Of a stretch of 64,000 nt of DNA, positions 1 to 8,157 are shown piece by piece (position 1 is the first letter of the stretch; every line of letters begins with the position of its first letter). Origin of the DNA: JASDSY01 sp041441465 (GTDB taxonomy: Bacteria > Muiribacteriota > UBA9980); the NCBI GenBank assembly GCA_041441465.1, contig JASDSY010000026.1:124001-188000 (forward strand), given 5' to 3'. Position numbers and translations under genes: made by a program. Below the pieces are notes generated by a model, which was not told where the DNA came from, made no database searches, and worked only from the letters and a program-made list of their open reading frames with translations.

Positions 1-679
1 TTGAAAATATCCGGATGATCCCTGAAAGTCCTTTAATTCCGGTATTATTATGAAGATATGACGACGGCAGGTTTTGCAATATAATAAAAAACAATATAAA
101 AAAAACATTAAAACACCATACGATATTCTCGGCGGTTTTTCTGGAAAAATACCTGACGGCAATCATTATAAAAGAAAGGACAAGGCTCGATATAAAAAGT
201 TCAAACAAAATGAATACAAAAAATAAGGCCAGAATGCCTAAAAATCCTGCATTAAAGACATAAGCCAGCGCGAACATGGTAGGCAGGATAAAAAATAAGT
301 CAAGGTAATTTCTGCAAAATATCTCGGAAAGTTTTACAAAAAATAGAGTTCGCCCGCTTACCGGATAAGGAATCAAACTTTCAAAATAAGGCGATTTAAA
401 AACCAATTTCATTGTCATATAAATATTAGACGAAGCCATAAACCCAAAAATTCCTAAAAAGGCGAAGGCATATATATTTAAAAGCACATGAAGAGGCAGG
501 AATTTTCCGAATTGCTTAAACACGGCATAACTTAAGGCAGCGTTGCCTAACATTATAAGAGGACTCAATAAAATCATGATGATAAATCCTATTCTTTTAG
601 GATTTACGCCGCCGCTGAAAAATATCGAGTTTTTGTATTCTTTAAATATACAGTTTAGTATAATCCAGAAATCTTTCAT
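1..679 (-). CDS. ABC-2-type permease-like membrane protein (C-terminus beyond window)
   Basis: The minus-strand frame is open from an ATG at 679 to the left edge of the window, about 226 residues, so the C-terminus is missing. The protein begins MKDFWIILNCIFKEYKNSIF and has several long hydrophobic stretches alternating with short basic loops. This layout (a cytoplasmic start, then paired membrane helices and a loop SPYFESLIPYPVSGR) resembles permease subunits of ABC-2 exporters. The start lies 6 nt after the stop of the SPL-like gene with a weak GGTAA-type site, so it is probably translated as the third gene of that operon. The exporter assignment rests on topology and general resemblance only; no ATPase gene is visible in the window. 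Confidence 0.55.
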   Translation of the reverse strand, partial: MKDFWIILNCIFKEYKNSIFFSGGVNPKRIGFIIMILLSPLIMLGNAALSYAVFKQFGKFLPLHVLLNIYAFAFLGIFGFMASSNIYMTMKLVFKSPYFESLIPYPVSGRTLFFVKLSEIFCRNYLDLFFILPTMFALAYVFNAGFLGILALFFVFILFELFISSLVLSFIMIAVRYFSRKTAENIVWCFNVFFILFFIILQNLPSSYLHNNTGIKGLSGIIRIFS

Positions 680-685
680 AATTTT

Positions 686-1828
686 TTACCGTTTATTAAA
701 ACATTTAAAATACAAACAGGAGCCAAGTTTTTCATCACAATCAGGCGGCCTGTTCAATAATTTTTTCCACATTTCAGGACTTTCCATGCAAAAATAAAGT
801 TCAATTTCGTTATTGACGTCATATTTTTTTATAAGACTTATAATTTTCGAAAACAAACGTTCTCTTTTATATCTGAAATAACGCGATTTCCCGTCATAAC
901 CTTTTACGAATTCATTATACACTATTTTGGATTTAGGGAATCGTTCCGCGACTATTTCCTTTAACTTCGGAATATACCTGAAGCAGCCAAGGCTTATGTA
1001 CTTTATAGAGGCCGGCCTTAAATATGAAAATATTAAATTTACAGTTTCAGCCATTTCAGAGTCAAAATTTTCATAGTCTATTATAGGATCGAAATGCAGC
1101 GTTATTTTATATCCCATATCCGCGCATTTTTTTGCCGAAACAAGCCTTTCTACAATAGAAGCCGATTTATGTTCCTCGTCGCGGTTCACATTTTGAGCGT
1201 TCATCGACCATGAAAGCAAAACATTGCCGGGAACTGTCTTACACTTCAGAAAGGTTTCGATATAGTCAGTTTTAGATTTGAATTCAATTAAAACATCAGG
1301 ATATTTTTCAAAAAAATCAATAAGAAGTTCGGAATAACCAGTCAGGTGTTCGAGCGCCATGGAGTCAGTGAATTCACCGGTGCCGATACGCATGCTCTGG
1401 CTGCCGGCAGGCTTCAGCTCTTTTTCGATGCGTTCAGAAAGCTCATTAAAAAGATCGTTTATATTGGCATAAACAATCATAAGCGGATTGTTAAGATACG
1501 CCTGAAGTATGCAATAAGTGCAGTCCATCGGGCAATTTTGCGCAAAATCGATAACATAATAATTACAGCATATGTAATCGTTCGTACCGGGGCATTTTTT
1601 TAAAAATTCACCCGGATTTTTAGTTATTAAAAGCGTCTTTTTACCTTCACGAAATGGATTCTCACGGTTCAAAACCATGTTCGTATAGTCCGCGATTTCG
1701 TCATGCGATAAATACGAAACCGGAATATTCAAATTTTCTAATTTTTTTAGTATGTTCCCGGTCACTATAGAATTGGCGACAACCGGCTCATTGAGCACCA
1801 GGACATTCTCAGGAATATAATTAATCAT
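686..1828 (-). CDS. Spore photoproduct lyase-like radical SAM protein (SPL family)
   Basis: 380 residues. A radical SAM iron-sulfur motif CPMDCTYC (Cys99, Cys103, Cys106) sits in the context CILQAYLNNP, which is typical of the SPL family, and is preceded by KKCPGT and YICCNYY, also found in SPL-like proteins. Family members use SAM to start radical repair of thymine photoproducts; many homologues in non-spore-formers have no known substrate. The start overlaps the end of the upstream ParB-like gene by 8 bp, which implies translational coupling. No sporulation gene is seen in the window, so a role in spore DNA repair should not be assumed. I am confident of the family and unsure of the reaction. 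Confidence 0.85.
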   Translation of the reverse strand: MINYIPENVLVLNEPVVANSIVTGNILKKLENLNIPVSYLSHDEIADYTNMVLNRENPFREGKKTLLITKNPGEFLKKCPGTNDYICCNYYVIDFAQNCPMDCTYCILQAYLNNPLMIVYANINDLFNELSERIEKELKPAGSQSMRIGTGEFTDSMALEHLTGYSELLIDFFEKYPDVLIEFKSKTDYIETFLKCKTVPGNVLLSWSMNAQNVNRDEEHKSASIVERLVSAKKCADMGYKITLHFDPIIDYENFDSEMAETVNLIFSYLRPASIKYISLGCFRYIPKLKEIVAERFPKSKIVYNEFVKGYDGKSRYFRYKRERLFSKIISLIKKYDVNNEIELYFCMESPEMWKKLLNRPPDCDEKLGSCLYFKCFNKR

Positions 1829-2792
1829 TTGATATGTACCCTTCGATATTTTTAGAATTTCTTATCTTATTCAAAGCCTTCAGTTTATTATCAAAATCCT
1901 TGATGCTTTTTACGGAAAAACTTATATTTATTTCATCCTTCTCAAAATAAGGATACGGATTTACGGAAACGGCATTTGACGCTAAATCGGATATTTTTTC
2001 ATGAAAATCCGCAAGCGCTTTTTGATATTCCGGACGCCTTAAATTTAAAAGGTTTGCTCTTAAAAATTCAGTTTTTTGATTAGTATTCATTTTATCGCCG
2101 CCGATAACCAAATCTAATTTAATAATTTTTAAAATTTCAGCCGGGGATTTTGAATGCTGCATCGAAGCCTCAAATACATTAACAGCCATTTCATTGATTA
2201 TATTAGCTCCCATGCGGCATGTTTTAATCATTTTTAAAAAATCCGCCTGCGCTGACGCATCGAACTTTGCTATTATAAACGCTGCAGCAAGAGGCAGCCG
2301 CTCAAAAAATAATTCTTCAAGGACACTTTCGGCTAATAAATTCAAAGAAATATACTTCTTATAATTAGGTTCGGATGGAGCTAATTGAAACAACGGCAAA
2401 AAATTTGAAATTACGTATTTTTCATCATGGAACGCCGATAATTTTTTCAAAGCGGCAGCGATTTCCGTAGGATTAAATTTTCGCGTCGACAAGTTATCCA
2501 TCATATTGAACGTCAATTCGGCTTCATGCGATAATTCCATAAATACCAGGCATGGTATTGTTCCGGAAAATCCATTTTTCAAAAGCGCCGCGATTCTTCC
2601 GAAGCCGGAAACTATCCTGTAAGTCTTATCATTTTTCGGCGCCACCGCCGGCGGAACAAGAATACCGGTATTTTTAATAGTTACCGCCAAATCATCGATC
2701 GCAGATGGATAATGCGGTGAAATTTTATTCGAATCATCATAAAGTTCAATATGCTTAATATCAATATTTTTAATCTCTGAATTACAATTCAT
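1821..2792 (-). CDS. ParB/Srx-domain protein with HTH-like middle
   Basis: 323 residues, ATG with GAGGATAAAT upstream. Residues about 10-105 look like a ParB N-terminal domain: an IELYDDSN-type start, DLAVTIKNTGILVPPAV, and SGFGRIAALL in place of the usual GERR-type box. The middle (FNPTEIAAALKKLSAF onward) resembles the helical ParB/KorB DNA-binding segment. The altered GERR box may mean changed nucleotide use, which is inference. Its gene is first in a minus-strand operon with the SPL-like enzyme. No parA lies beside it, so it is unlikely to be the chromosome-partition ParB. It may bring the radical SAM enzyme to DNA, but this is speculation. Confidence 0.75.
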   Translation of the reverse strand: MNCNSEIKNIDIKHIELYDDSNKISPHYPSAIDDLAVTIKNTGILVPPAVAPKNDKTYRIVSGFGRIAALLKNGFSGTIPCLVFMELSHEAELTFNMMDNLSTRKFNPTEIAAALKKLSAFHDEKYVISNFLPLFQLAPSEPNYKKYISLNLLAESVLEELFFERLPLAAAFIIAKFDASAQADFLKMIKTCRMGANIINEMAVNVFEASMQHSKSPAEILKIIKLDLVIGGDKMNTNQKTEFLRANLLNLRRPEYQKALADFHEKISDLASNAVSVNPYPYFEKDEINISFSVKSIKDFDNKLKALNKIRNSKNIEGYISND

Positions 2793-2848
2793 ATTTATCC
2801 TCGTTTCCGATTGTATTGCATATACGGCTTTAATTTAGCTGGGAATTC

Positions 2849-2877
2849 ATTTTAACATATCTGCGAACGCATGTCAA
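2849..2877 (-). promoter_or_regulatory. Promoter of the ParB-like/SPL-like operon
   Basis: Read on the minus strand, TTGACA (2877-2872) and TAAAAT (2854-2849) are separated by 17 nt, and TGT directly before the -10 gives an extended -10. It lies about 57 bp upstream of the ParB-like start and faces that gene. Confidence 0.65.
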
Positions 2878-2926
2878 AGTTTCAATTACCATAAATTAAA
2901 TTTCGCGGTCGAGATAATACCGGTTA

Positions 2927-2955
2927 TTGATTTAACCCGGACAATCTGATATAAT
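2927..2955 (+). promoter_or_regulatory. Promoter for the DUF523/DUF1722 gene
   Basis: TTGATT (2927-2932), a 17-nt spacer and TATAAT (2950-2955), preceded by TGA (extended -10). The start codon chosen at 3011 lies about 50 nt downstream of the expected transcription start. Confidence 0.6.
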
Positions 2956-3010
2956 TAATCAGCTAAAATTTGAAAGCGCTTCCGAAAATGAATATAAAGC
3001 GGTGAATAAA

Positions 3011-3973
3011 ATGATAAAAATTGGAATTTCAGACTGCCTTTTAGGCACTCAATGCCGATTTGACGGCGGACACGCTGAAGAAAAATTTATCACTATAATT
3101 TTATCTAAATATTTCAAGTTTATTCCATTTTGCCCCGAAGAACAAATCCTCGGGCACCCCCGTGAAACGATGCATTTAATCCGTGATGAAAATGGCATTT
3201 TAAAAGCGGCCGGCAACAAAACAATGAATGACTATACTGACGAGCTTAAACTTTACGCGGAAGAAACTATAGAAGAGTTACGCCGCGAAAAAATTTGCGG
3301 TTATATTTTAAAGTCAAAATCTCCAAGCTGCGGTATGAAAAACGTCAAGGTATACAGTCACAGCGGCGGTCATAAAGCCAAAATAGCGTCGGCATCCGGA
3401 ATATACGCGCAAAAAATAATTGATAATTTTGAATTTTTGCCAATTGAAGAAGAGGGCCGTTTAAACGATTCCTGGCTCCGGGAAAATTTTATTATGCAGG
3501 TTTACGCGTACAGCGATATTCAAAATTTTTCTGAAAAAGCTATAAAAATTAACGAACTTGTAAAATTCCATCAGGATTATAAGTTTTTATTGCTTTCAAA
3601 GTCTCAAAAAAATTATAGAATCCTTGGCAAAATAGTTGCCAATCATGAAAATCATCATTTTTCTGAGGTATTAAACAAATACAAGAACCTTTTTCTAAGT
3701 ACAATCGCCTGCAAAGGCACCGTAAAAAACGCAGTAAATGTTTTGCACCATATTCTCGGATTTTTAAAGGATTTTCTAAGTTCCGAAGAAAAAACAGAGA
3801 TATTGAGCAGCATCGAAGAATTCAGAAATAAAATAGTGCCGATTATAGTACCGATAAAACTTCTTAAACTATACTCGAAAAAATATAATATCGAGTACAT
3901 AAAAAACCAGAAATTTTTAGCACCATACCCTGAAGAACTTGGACTCCGCTCAAACTTAGACGCTTATTGCTAA
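3011..3973 (+). CDS. DUF523-DUF1722 (YbgA-like) fusion protein
   Basis: About 320 residues. The first 150 match DUF523 by motif: KIGISDCLLGTQCRFDGGH, FCPEEQILGHPRE, and LKSKSPSCGM with conserved cysteines. The rest resembles DUF1722/YbgA: FHQDYKFLLLSKSQ and a C-terminal PYPEELGLR. The function of this fusion is not established; the conserved Cys/His suggest metal or redox chemistry. A GTG nine bases upstream could also start the frame, but it lies inside the likely ribosome site GCGGTGA, so ATG 3011 is preferred. It precedes an SDR39U1 gene with the same orientation. Confidence 0.85.
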   Translation: MIKIGISDCLLGTQCRFDGGHAEEKFITIILSKYFKFIPFCPEEQILGHPRETMHLIRDENGILKAAGNKTMNDYTDELKLYAEETIEELRREKICGYILKSKSPSCGMKNVKVYSHSGGHKAKIASASGIYAQKIIDNFEFLPIEEEGRLNDSWLRENFIMQVYAYSDIQNFSEKAIKINELVKFHQDYKFLLLSKSQKNYRILGKIVANHENHHFSEVLNKYKNLFLSTIACKGTVKNAVNVLHHILGFLKDFLSSEEKTEILSSIEEFRNKIVPIIVPIKLLKLYSKKYNIEYIKNQKFLAPYPEELGLRSNLDAYC

Positions 3974-4030
3974 TTTTTTCGGCGGTGTCTTAAGCCTCAA
4001 ATTTACTTCACTGCGAAAAGGACTGAACAA

Positions 4031-5005
4031 ATGAACGTTCTATTAAGCGGTTCGAACGGATTTATCGGCAGTCATCTAAAAAAATATTTAACCGTTAAAG
4101 GTTTTAATGTTAAATGCATAAAAACAGAAAATTTTTCTGAAAATGATGAGAAGTTTTTAGAGCACTTTAACGGAATCGACGTTGTGATAAATCTATCCGG
4201 CGCCAATATAGCCCACCGCTGGACCGACAGATATAAAAAATGCATTTATTCAAGCCGAATCGACACAACAAAAAAAATCGTCGGCGCCCTTTCAAAAATT
4301 CAAAATAAGCCTTCGGCATTTATTTCGATGTCGGCAATAGGAATATACCCCAAATACGAAAACAAGCAATCCGATGGAAATGAATTATTTAACCGTACTC
4401 CGAACATCAAGTCACTTTTTAAAAACAAATTTTTAGAAAATAATGAAAAAGCTAAAATTAAATTAAATATGGCGGAAGCTTCAACTGAAAATGAACGCAA
4501 TTACGGAAACGATTTTCTGGCCAGAGTATGTATAGACTGGGAAAATGAAGCAAGAGCAGCCGAAAAATTTAATATAAGAACTGTAGTATTCAGATCGGGA
4601 GTCGTACTGGGAAAAGACGGAGGCATAATTTCAAAAATACTTCCGGCATTCAAATATGGTGCTGGATGTGTCATAGGCAGCGGGCGGCAGCCTTTTTCCT
4701 GGATCTGCATCGAAGATTTGTTAGCGGCATTTGAACTTGCGATAAATAATATTACTATGGCCGGCGCATATAATCTTGTAACGCCGCTGCCTGTCACAAA
4801 TCTTGAATTCTCCGAAACACTTGGAGAATTATTAAATAAACCTGTATATTTTAAGATACCTGAAATACTTCTTCGTGCAGTATTCGCCGAAGGAGCAGAC
4901 ACATTGACTTGCGGACAGCTGGTTTTACCAGAAAGATTATTGAACATTAATTTCATTTTCAAATATCCAGACATAAAAACCGCACTGGAATATGTTTTAA
5001 ATTAA
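4031..5005 (+). CDS. TIGR01777/SDR39U1-type NAD(P)-dependent epimerase
   Basis: 324 residues. The N-terminus has the Rossmann motif GSNGFIG (residues about 7-13), then VVINLSGANIAHRWT, which is the family hallmark, and the C-terminus carries a DUF1731-like tail (FKIPEILLRAVFAEGAD, VLPERLL). The substrate is unknown for the family. Compared with usual members, where SAIGIY is followed shortly by an acidic stretch and DFLARVC, this copy has roughly 45 extra Asn/Lys-rich residues between these points (about residues 110-158). AGGACTG precedes the ATG. Confidence 0.88.
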   Translation: MNVLLSGSNGFIGSHLKKYLTVKGFNVKCIKTENFSENDEKFLEHFNGIDVVINLSGANIAHRWTDRYKKCIYSSRIDTTKKIVGALSKIQNKPSAFISMSAIGIYPKYENKQSDGNELFNRTPNIKSLFKNKFLENNEKAKIKLNMAEASTENERNYGNDFLARVCIDWENEARAAEKFNIRTVVFRSGVVLGKDGGIISKILPAFKYGAGCVIGSGRQPFSWICIEDLLAAFELAINNITMAGAYNLVTPLPVTNLEFSETLGELLNKPVYFKIPEILLRAVFAEGADTLTCGQLVLPERLLNINFIFKYPDIKTALEYVLN

Positions 5006-5056
5006 AGAAAAAACTTCCTAGCGATAGTAAGTTAAACGTTAAAAGAGGTGTTCAAA

Positions 5057-5770
5057 TTGCCAGAATTAGCTAAAGGTGAATTTCAAGGATTTACGCCTGA
5101 AACGATAAAATTTTTACAGGAGCTGCGAATTAACAATAACCGCGATTGGTTCGAATCCAATAAAAACATCTATCTAAACGAATTATATTCGCCATTTCAA
5201 AAATTCGTAACCGATATAAGCGAATATATGATGGCAATCGATCCTTATTTTATGAGCGCGCCGGTCACTGGAAAAACGATATCCAGAATTTATAAAGATG
5301 CGCGTTACAGTCAGGGCAAGCCGCCTTATAAAACCGCAATGTGGTTTACATTCAAACGTCCTATCCCTGATTGGAAAGACTCCCCCGCTTATTTTTTCGA
5401 GATTACAGCGGACTTTTACCGTTACGGCATGGGATTCATGTGCGCCGAACGCGATACAATGGATAAATTCAGGGAATTCATCGATAACGATACTGATAAA
5501 TTTAAAAAAGCCATAAGTTTTTATGATCACCCGAAAAATAAAGGGAAAAATAAATTCGAGCTTTACGGAGCGGCATATAAAAAAATAATAAAACCCGACC
5601 AGCCTCAAAGCATACAAAAATGGTATCAACTAAGGGAACTTTACCTGATGAACGTCAGAGAATTCGATGACGTCCTTTTTAAACGCTCGCTCTTAGATCT
5701 TGTTTCCGAAGGATTTATAAGGCTCGCCGAATTTTATAATTACCTGTGGAAAGTAAAAGAATCCAAATGA
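5057..5770 (+). CDS. DUF2461 (TIGR02453) family protein
   Basis: About 237 residues. The N-terminal FTPETIKFLQELRINNNRDW followed by FESNK and Y, and later RIYKDARYSQGKPPYKTAMW, are signatures of DUF2461, a widespread family of unknown biochemical function. AGAGGTG lies 6 nt before TTG 5057, so this TTG is the likely start. The GTG at 5048 is part of the ribosome site. The gene follows the epimerase at 51 nt and is probably co-transcribed with it. Confidence 0.85.
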   Translation: MPELAKGEFQGFTPETIKFLQELRINNNRDWFESNKNIYLNELYSPFQKFVTDISEYMMAIDPYFMSAPVTGKTISRIYKDARYSQGKPPYKTAMWFTFKRPIPDWKDSPAYFFEITADFYRYGMGFMCAERDTMDKFREFIDNDTDKFKKAISFYDHPKNKGKNKFELYGAAYKKIIKPDQPQSIQKWYQLRELYLMNVREFDDVLFKRSLLDLVSEGFIRLAEFYNYLWKVKESK

Positions 5771-5812
5771 TTTTAATTTATAAAATCTCAATGCCATTTC
5801 AATCGGATTTTA

Positions 5813-5841
5813 TTGCATTTTAAAAAGAATTATGTTATAAT
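5813..5841 (+). promoter_or_regulatory. Promoter of dnaN
   Basis: TTGCAT (5813-5818), a 17-nt spacer and TATAAT (5836-5841). It lies about 80 bp before the dnaN start. No DnaA-box cluster is seen nearby. Confidence 0.62.
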
Positions 5842-5924
5842 CGCTTTTACTAGTTTTATAAGCTTTTTAGGGCATACCAAAAACGGCTAAAAAATAAAAA
5901 TAAAATGTCGAAAGGTGATAGTTA

Positions 5925-7073
5925 ATGAAATTTACGACTAAATATTCAGAATTAGTAAAAGCTGTTCAAAGCTGCACAAGAGTAATTGCAGCAGCGTCGC
6001 CGTCGCCGATACTGACAAATATCCTTATAGACGCAAGTTCAAATAAGGAAAAGGGGCTTGTCAGACTTTTCGCGACAGACCTTGAAATGTATTATGAAAT
6101 TTTCATATCGGCTACAATTGAAATTCCAGGCGACGTAATGGTTTCCGCAAAAATTTTCAACGAAATCCTTGGAAGCTTTTCCGGCGAAGCCGAGATTTCA
6201 TTCAACTGCAACACTGAAAATTTCAACATAAACCTCAAAAACAATAAATTGGAATGCACGATTTTCGGTATAGCACCCGATGATTTTCCAGCACTTCCGT
6301 TTTTTGAAAAAATATATTCATTCAATTTTTCTCTCGCCAAGTTGCAGCAGACTATAAAAGACACCTTATACGCCGCCTCCGTAGAGCAGGTAAAACCTGT
6401 ATTCTGCGGTTTATGCCTGAAACCTCTAAATAACGGCATACGCGCTATAGCTACCGACGGCAAGCGTCTGGCTTTTGCCGAATATCAACTGCCGGACTCA
6501 CAGTTAAAAGAGCAAAACGAAATTATAATAATGGCTAAAGTGTTGAATGAAATTTCAAAATGCCAATCTGATCCTGAAAACGATGAAATCGAAATCATGG
6601 TCTGCTCAAACCAGATAGCTTTTAAAGCCAAATCGTATTCATATTACGCCCGCCTGATAGAAGGCAAATTTCCGGATTACAATCAGGTAATTCCTAAGGA
6701 TAAAAAATTAAAAGTTATCGCTAAAGTTTCGGAATTCAGCGACAGTTTGAAAAAAACAATACCGATAGCGAAAGATAACAGCTACAGCGCGAAATTTAAT
6801 ATAGCCGACAATATGCTTGTGTGCAGCGCGAAATCCACAAAAATCGGTTCGATGGAATTAAAAACTTCGGTTGCCATCGAAGAAGGCGAAAGCATTGAAA
6901 TCAATTTCAACGTAAAGTTTTTTATTGAAATTTTATCAACCATAAAATCGGACGAATGCATTATGGAATATACTACACCGCAGGCACCGGTAAAAATATA
7001 TCCTAAAGAGGAACTAACGAACGAAAATCACATTCATATCCTGATGCCGGTACGTCCAGGGTTCACTGTTTAG
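5925..7073 (+). CDS. dnaN: DNA polymerase III subunit beta (sliding clamp)
   Basis: 382 residues, the normal length for the clamp. It begins MKFTTKYSELVKAVQSCTRV and shows the three repeated clamp domains: domain 1 with SPILTNILIDAS and LFATDLEMYYEI, domain 2 with GLCLKPLNNGIRAIATDGKRLAFAE split by a short linker, and a C-terminal domain ending HIHILMPVRPG, the usual clamp tail. It encircles DNA and tethers polymerase and repair proteins. AAGGTGATAGTTA precedes the ATG. Here dnaN is not next to dnaA or recF, the classical order near the origin; it heads a run of envelope and housekeeping genes. Confidence 0.96.
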   Translation: MKFTTKYSELVKAVQSCTRVIAAASPSPILTNILIDASSNKEKGLVRLFATDLEMYYEIFISATIEIPGDVMVSAKIFNEILGSFSGEAEISFNCNTENFNINLKNNKLECTIFGIAPDDFPALPFFEKIYSFNFSLAKLQQTIKDTLYAASVEQVKPVFCGLCLKPLNNGIRAIATDGKRLAFAEYQLPDSQLKEQNEIIIMAKVLNEISKCQSDPENDEIEIMVCSNQIAFKAKSYSYYARLIEGKFPDYNQVIPKDKKLKVIAKVSEFSDSLKKTIPIAKDNSYSAKFNIADNMLVCSAKSTKIGSMELKTSVAIEEGESIEINFNVKFFIEILSTIKSDECIMEYTTPQAPVKIYPKEELTNENHIHILMPVRPGFTV

Positions 7074-7107
7074 CGCATAAAATTTAAACAAAAGTCAGGT
7101 GATTAAA

Positions 7108-7572
7108 TTGTCGAAAAAACTCAAAACAATATTTTATATTGCAATTTTAGGGTGTGTATGCTATATTATAAAAACTAAGATACTCGATCTTGTAATAGGA
7201 AATTATCTTTTAAACAAAAAGATCGAAAAATATCAAAAACGCTTAGAAGACGCAAGTACCCCATCGAGCCCGAAAGATAACGATACCCCGATTACACTTT
7301 ACACGTTAGCGAGCATGTATCATGACAAATTGATGGACTACGAAAAAGCGTTAATCCAATATCAGCGAATTTTAAATGAGTTCCCGCATTGCGATTTCGC
7401 GGAATTAGTACAATACATGGTCGGCGATTGTTACGAAAATATGAAGCACTTTGAACTTGCAATCAACGAATACCAGAAATATCTCGAAAAATACCCGAAC
7501 GGCAAGCAAAGCGAAATGCTTCATCAAAAAATAAAAGAACTCGAACTTTTACAAAAAAAAGATATCTCTTAA
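7108..7572 (+). CDS. Small membrane-anchored TPR protein
   Basis: About 154 residues. One N-terminal hydrophobic helix (TIFYIAILGCVCYIIK) is followed by a polar linker and two TPR-like units of the BamD/YfgM style: LASMYHDKLMDYEKALIQYQ, then a unit with GDCYENMKHFELAINEYQKY and KYPNG. Such units bind proteins. AGGTGA precedes TTG 7108, so the GTG at 7099 is probably within the ribosome site. It follows dnaN by 34 nt and could be in the same transcript. No specific function can be assigned. Confidence 0.7.
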   Translation: MSKKLKTIFYIAILGCVCYIIKTKILDLVIGNYLLNKKIEKYQKRLEDASTPSSPKDNDTPITLYTLASMYHDKLMDYEKALIQYQRILNEFPHCDFAELVQYMVGDCYENMKHFELAINEYQKYLEKYPNGKQSEMLHQKIKELELLQKKDIS

Positions 7573-7644
7573 CTTATAAAACTTGCAGTAAGAACTTGCA
7601 ATAAAAAATGTCCGTAAAAATTAAAATTTTGGGAGGTAATTACT

Positions 7645-8013
7645 ATGTGGTTCAGATTATTAGTCGTTGCTATGGTGTCTTTTTTCGTAGGCAAATTCTG
7701 GGGCCAGAGAGAACGCGAAGAAGAACTTTTCGAGGAAAAAACTTCGGTTCCTAAAAAAAGCGTGGTTTTCGAATACCAGAAAAAAGAAGCTAAAAAAGTC
7801 GTATTAACAGGCGATTTCAATAATTGGGACGTAAATTCGGACCAGATGTTCGATCTCGGAGACGGCAACTGGAGCATTACAATGTTTTTAGAACCGGGAC
7901 GTTATGAATACAAATTCATCGTCGACGACACCGAATGGATCCCTAATCCGAACGCGAAAGAATTTGTTGACGACGGTTACGGCGGCAAAAGATCGGTTAT
8001 CGTAGTTCAATAA
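7645..8013 (+). CDS. Membrane-anchored CBM48 (AMPK glycogen-binding-like) protein
   Basis: 122 residues. A short N-terminal hydrophobic segment (LLVVAMVSFFVGKFWG) anchors it. Residues about 38-122 form a CBM48/isoamylase-N-like fold: KKVVLTGDFNNWD, then GDGNWSITMFLEPGRYEYKF and DDTEWIPNPNA. The GDFNNW and YEYKFIVD strings and the conserved Trp residues are typical of glycogen-binding domains of AMPK beta and related bacterial proteins. There is no catalytic domain. The ribosome site GGGAGGTAA is strong. A terminator follows, closing the transcript. Binding of a glucan is a family expectation, not shown here. Confidence 0.8.
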   Translation: MWFRLLVVAMVSFFVGKFWGQREREEELFEEKTSVPKKSVVFEYQKKEAKKVVLTGDFNNWDVNSDQMFDLGDGNWSITMFLEPGRYEYKFIVDDTEWIPNPNAKEFVDDGYGGKRSVIVVQ

Positions 8014-8042
8014 TTTTCGTTTTAATTTTGAAAAATTAAAAA

Positions 8043-8069
8043 GGGAGATTTTCAAAATCTCTCTTTTTT
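8043..8069 (+). terminator. Intrinsic terminator after the CBM48 gene
   Basis: GAGATTTT (8045-8052) and AAAATCTC (8054-8061) form a hairpin, with flanking A and T runs extending the stem, followed by six T. It lies 30 nt after the stop codon. Confidence 0.75.
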
Positions 8070-8157
8070 AATTTTATTAAACCCATATTTTTCTAAAAAT
8101 TATTAAACCCGGCAAATTTATTATATCCAATTTACATAAAATTCAAGGTATTATCAA

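Noticed and set aside
543..797. 84-codon plus-strand open frame
   Set aside because: Opposes the start of the permease and the end of the SPL-like gene, with no coding signs of its own.
4501..4974. 157-codon minus-strand open frame
   Set aside because: Antisense to the conserved epimerase domain, with no ribosome site or known motif.
5771..5924. Possible replication origin beside dnaN
   Set aside because: No DnaA-box cluster or A+T-rich repeat is seen, and dnaA is absent.
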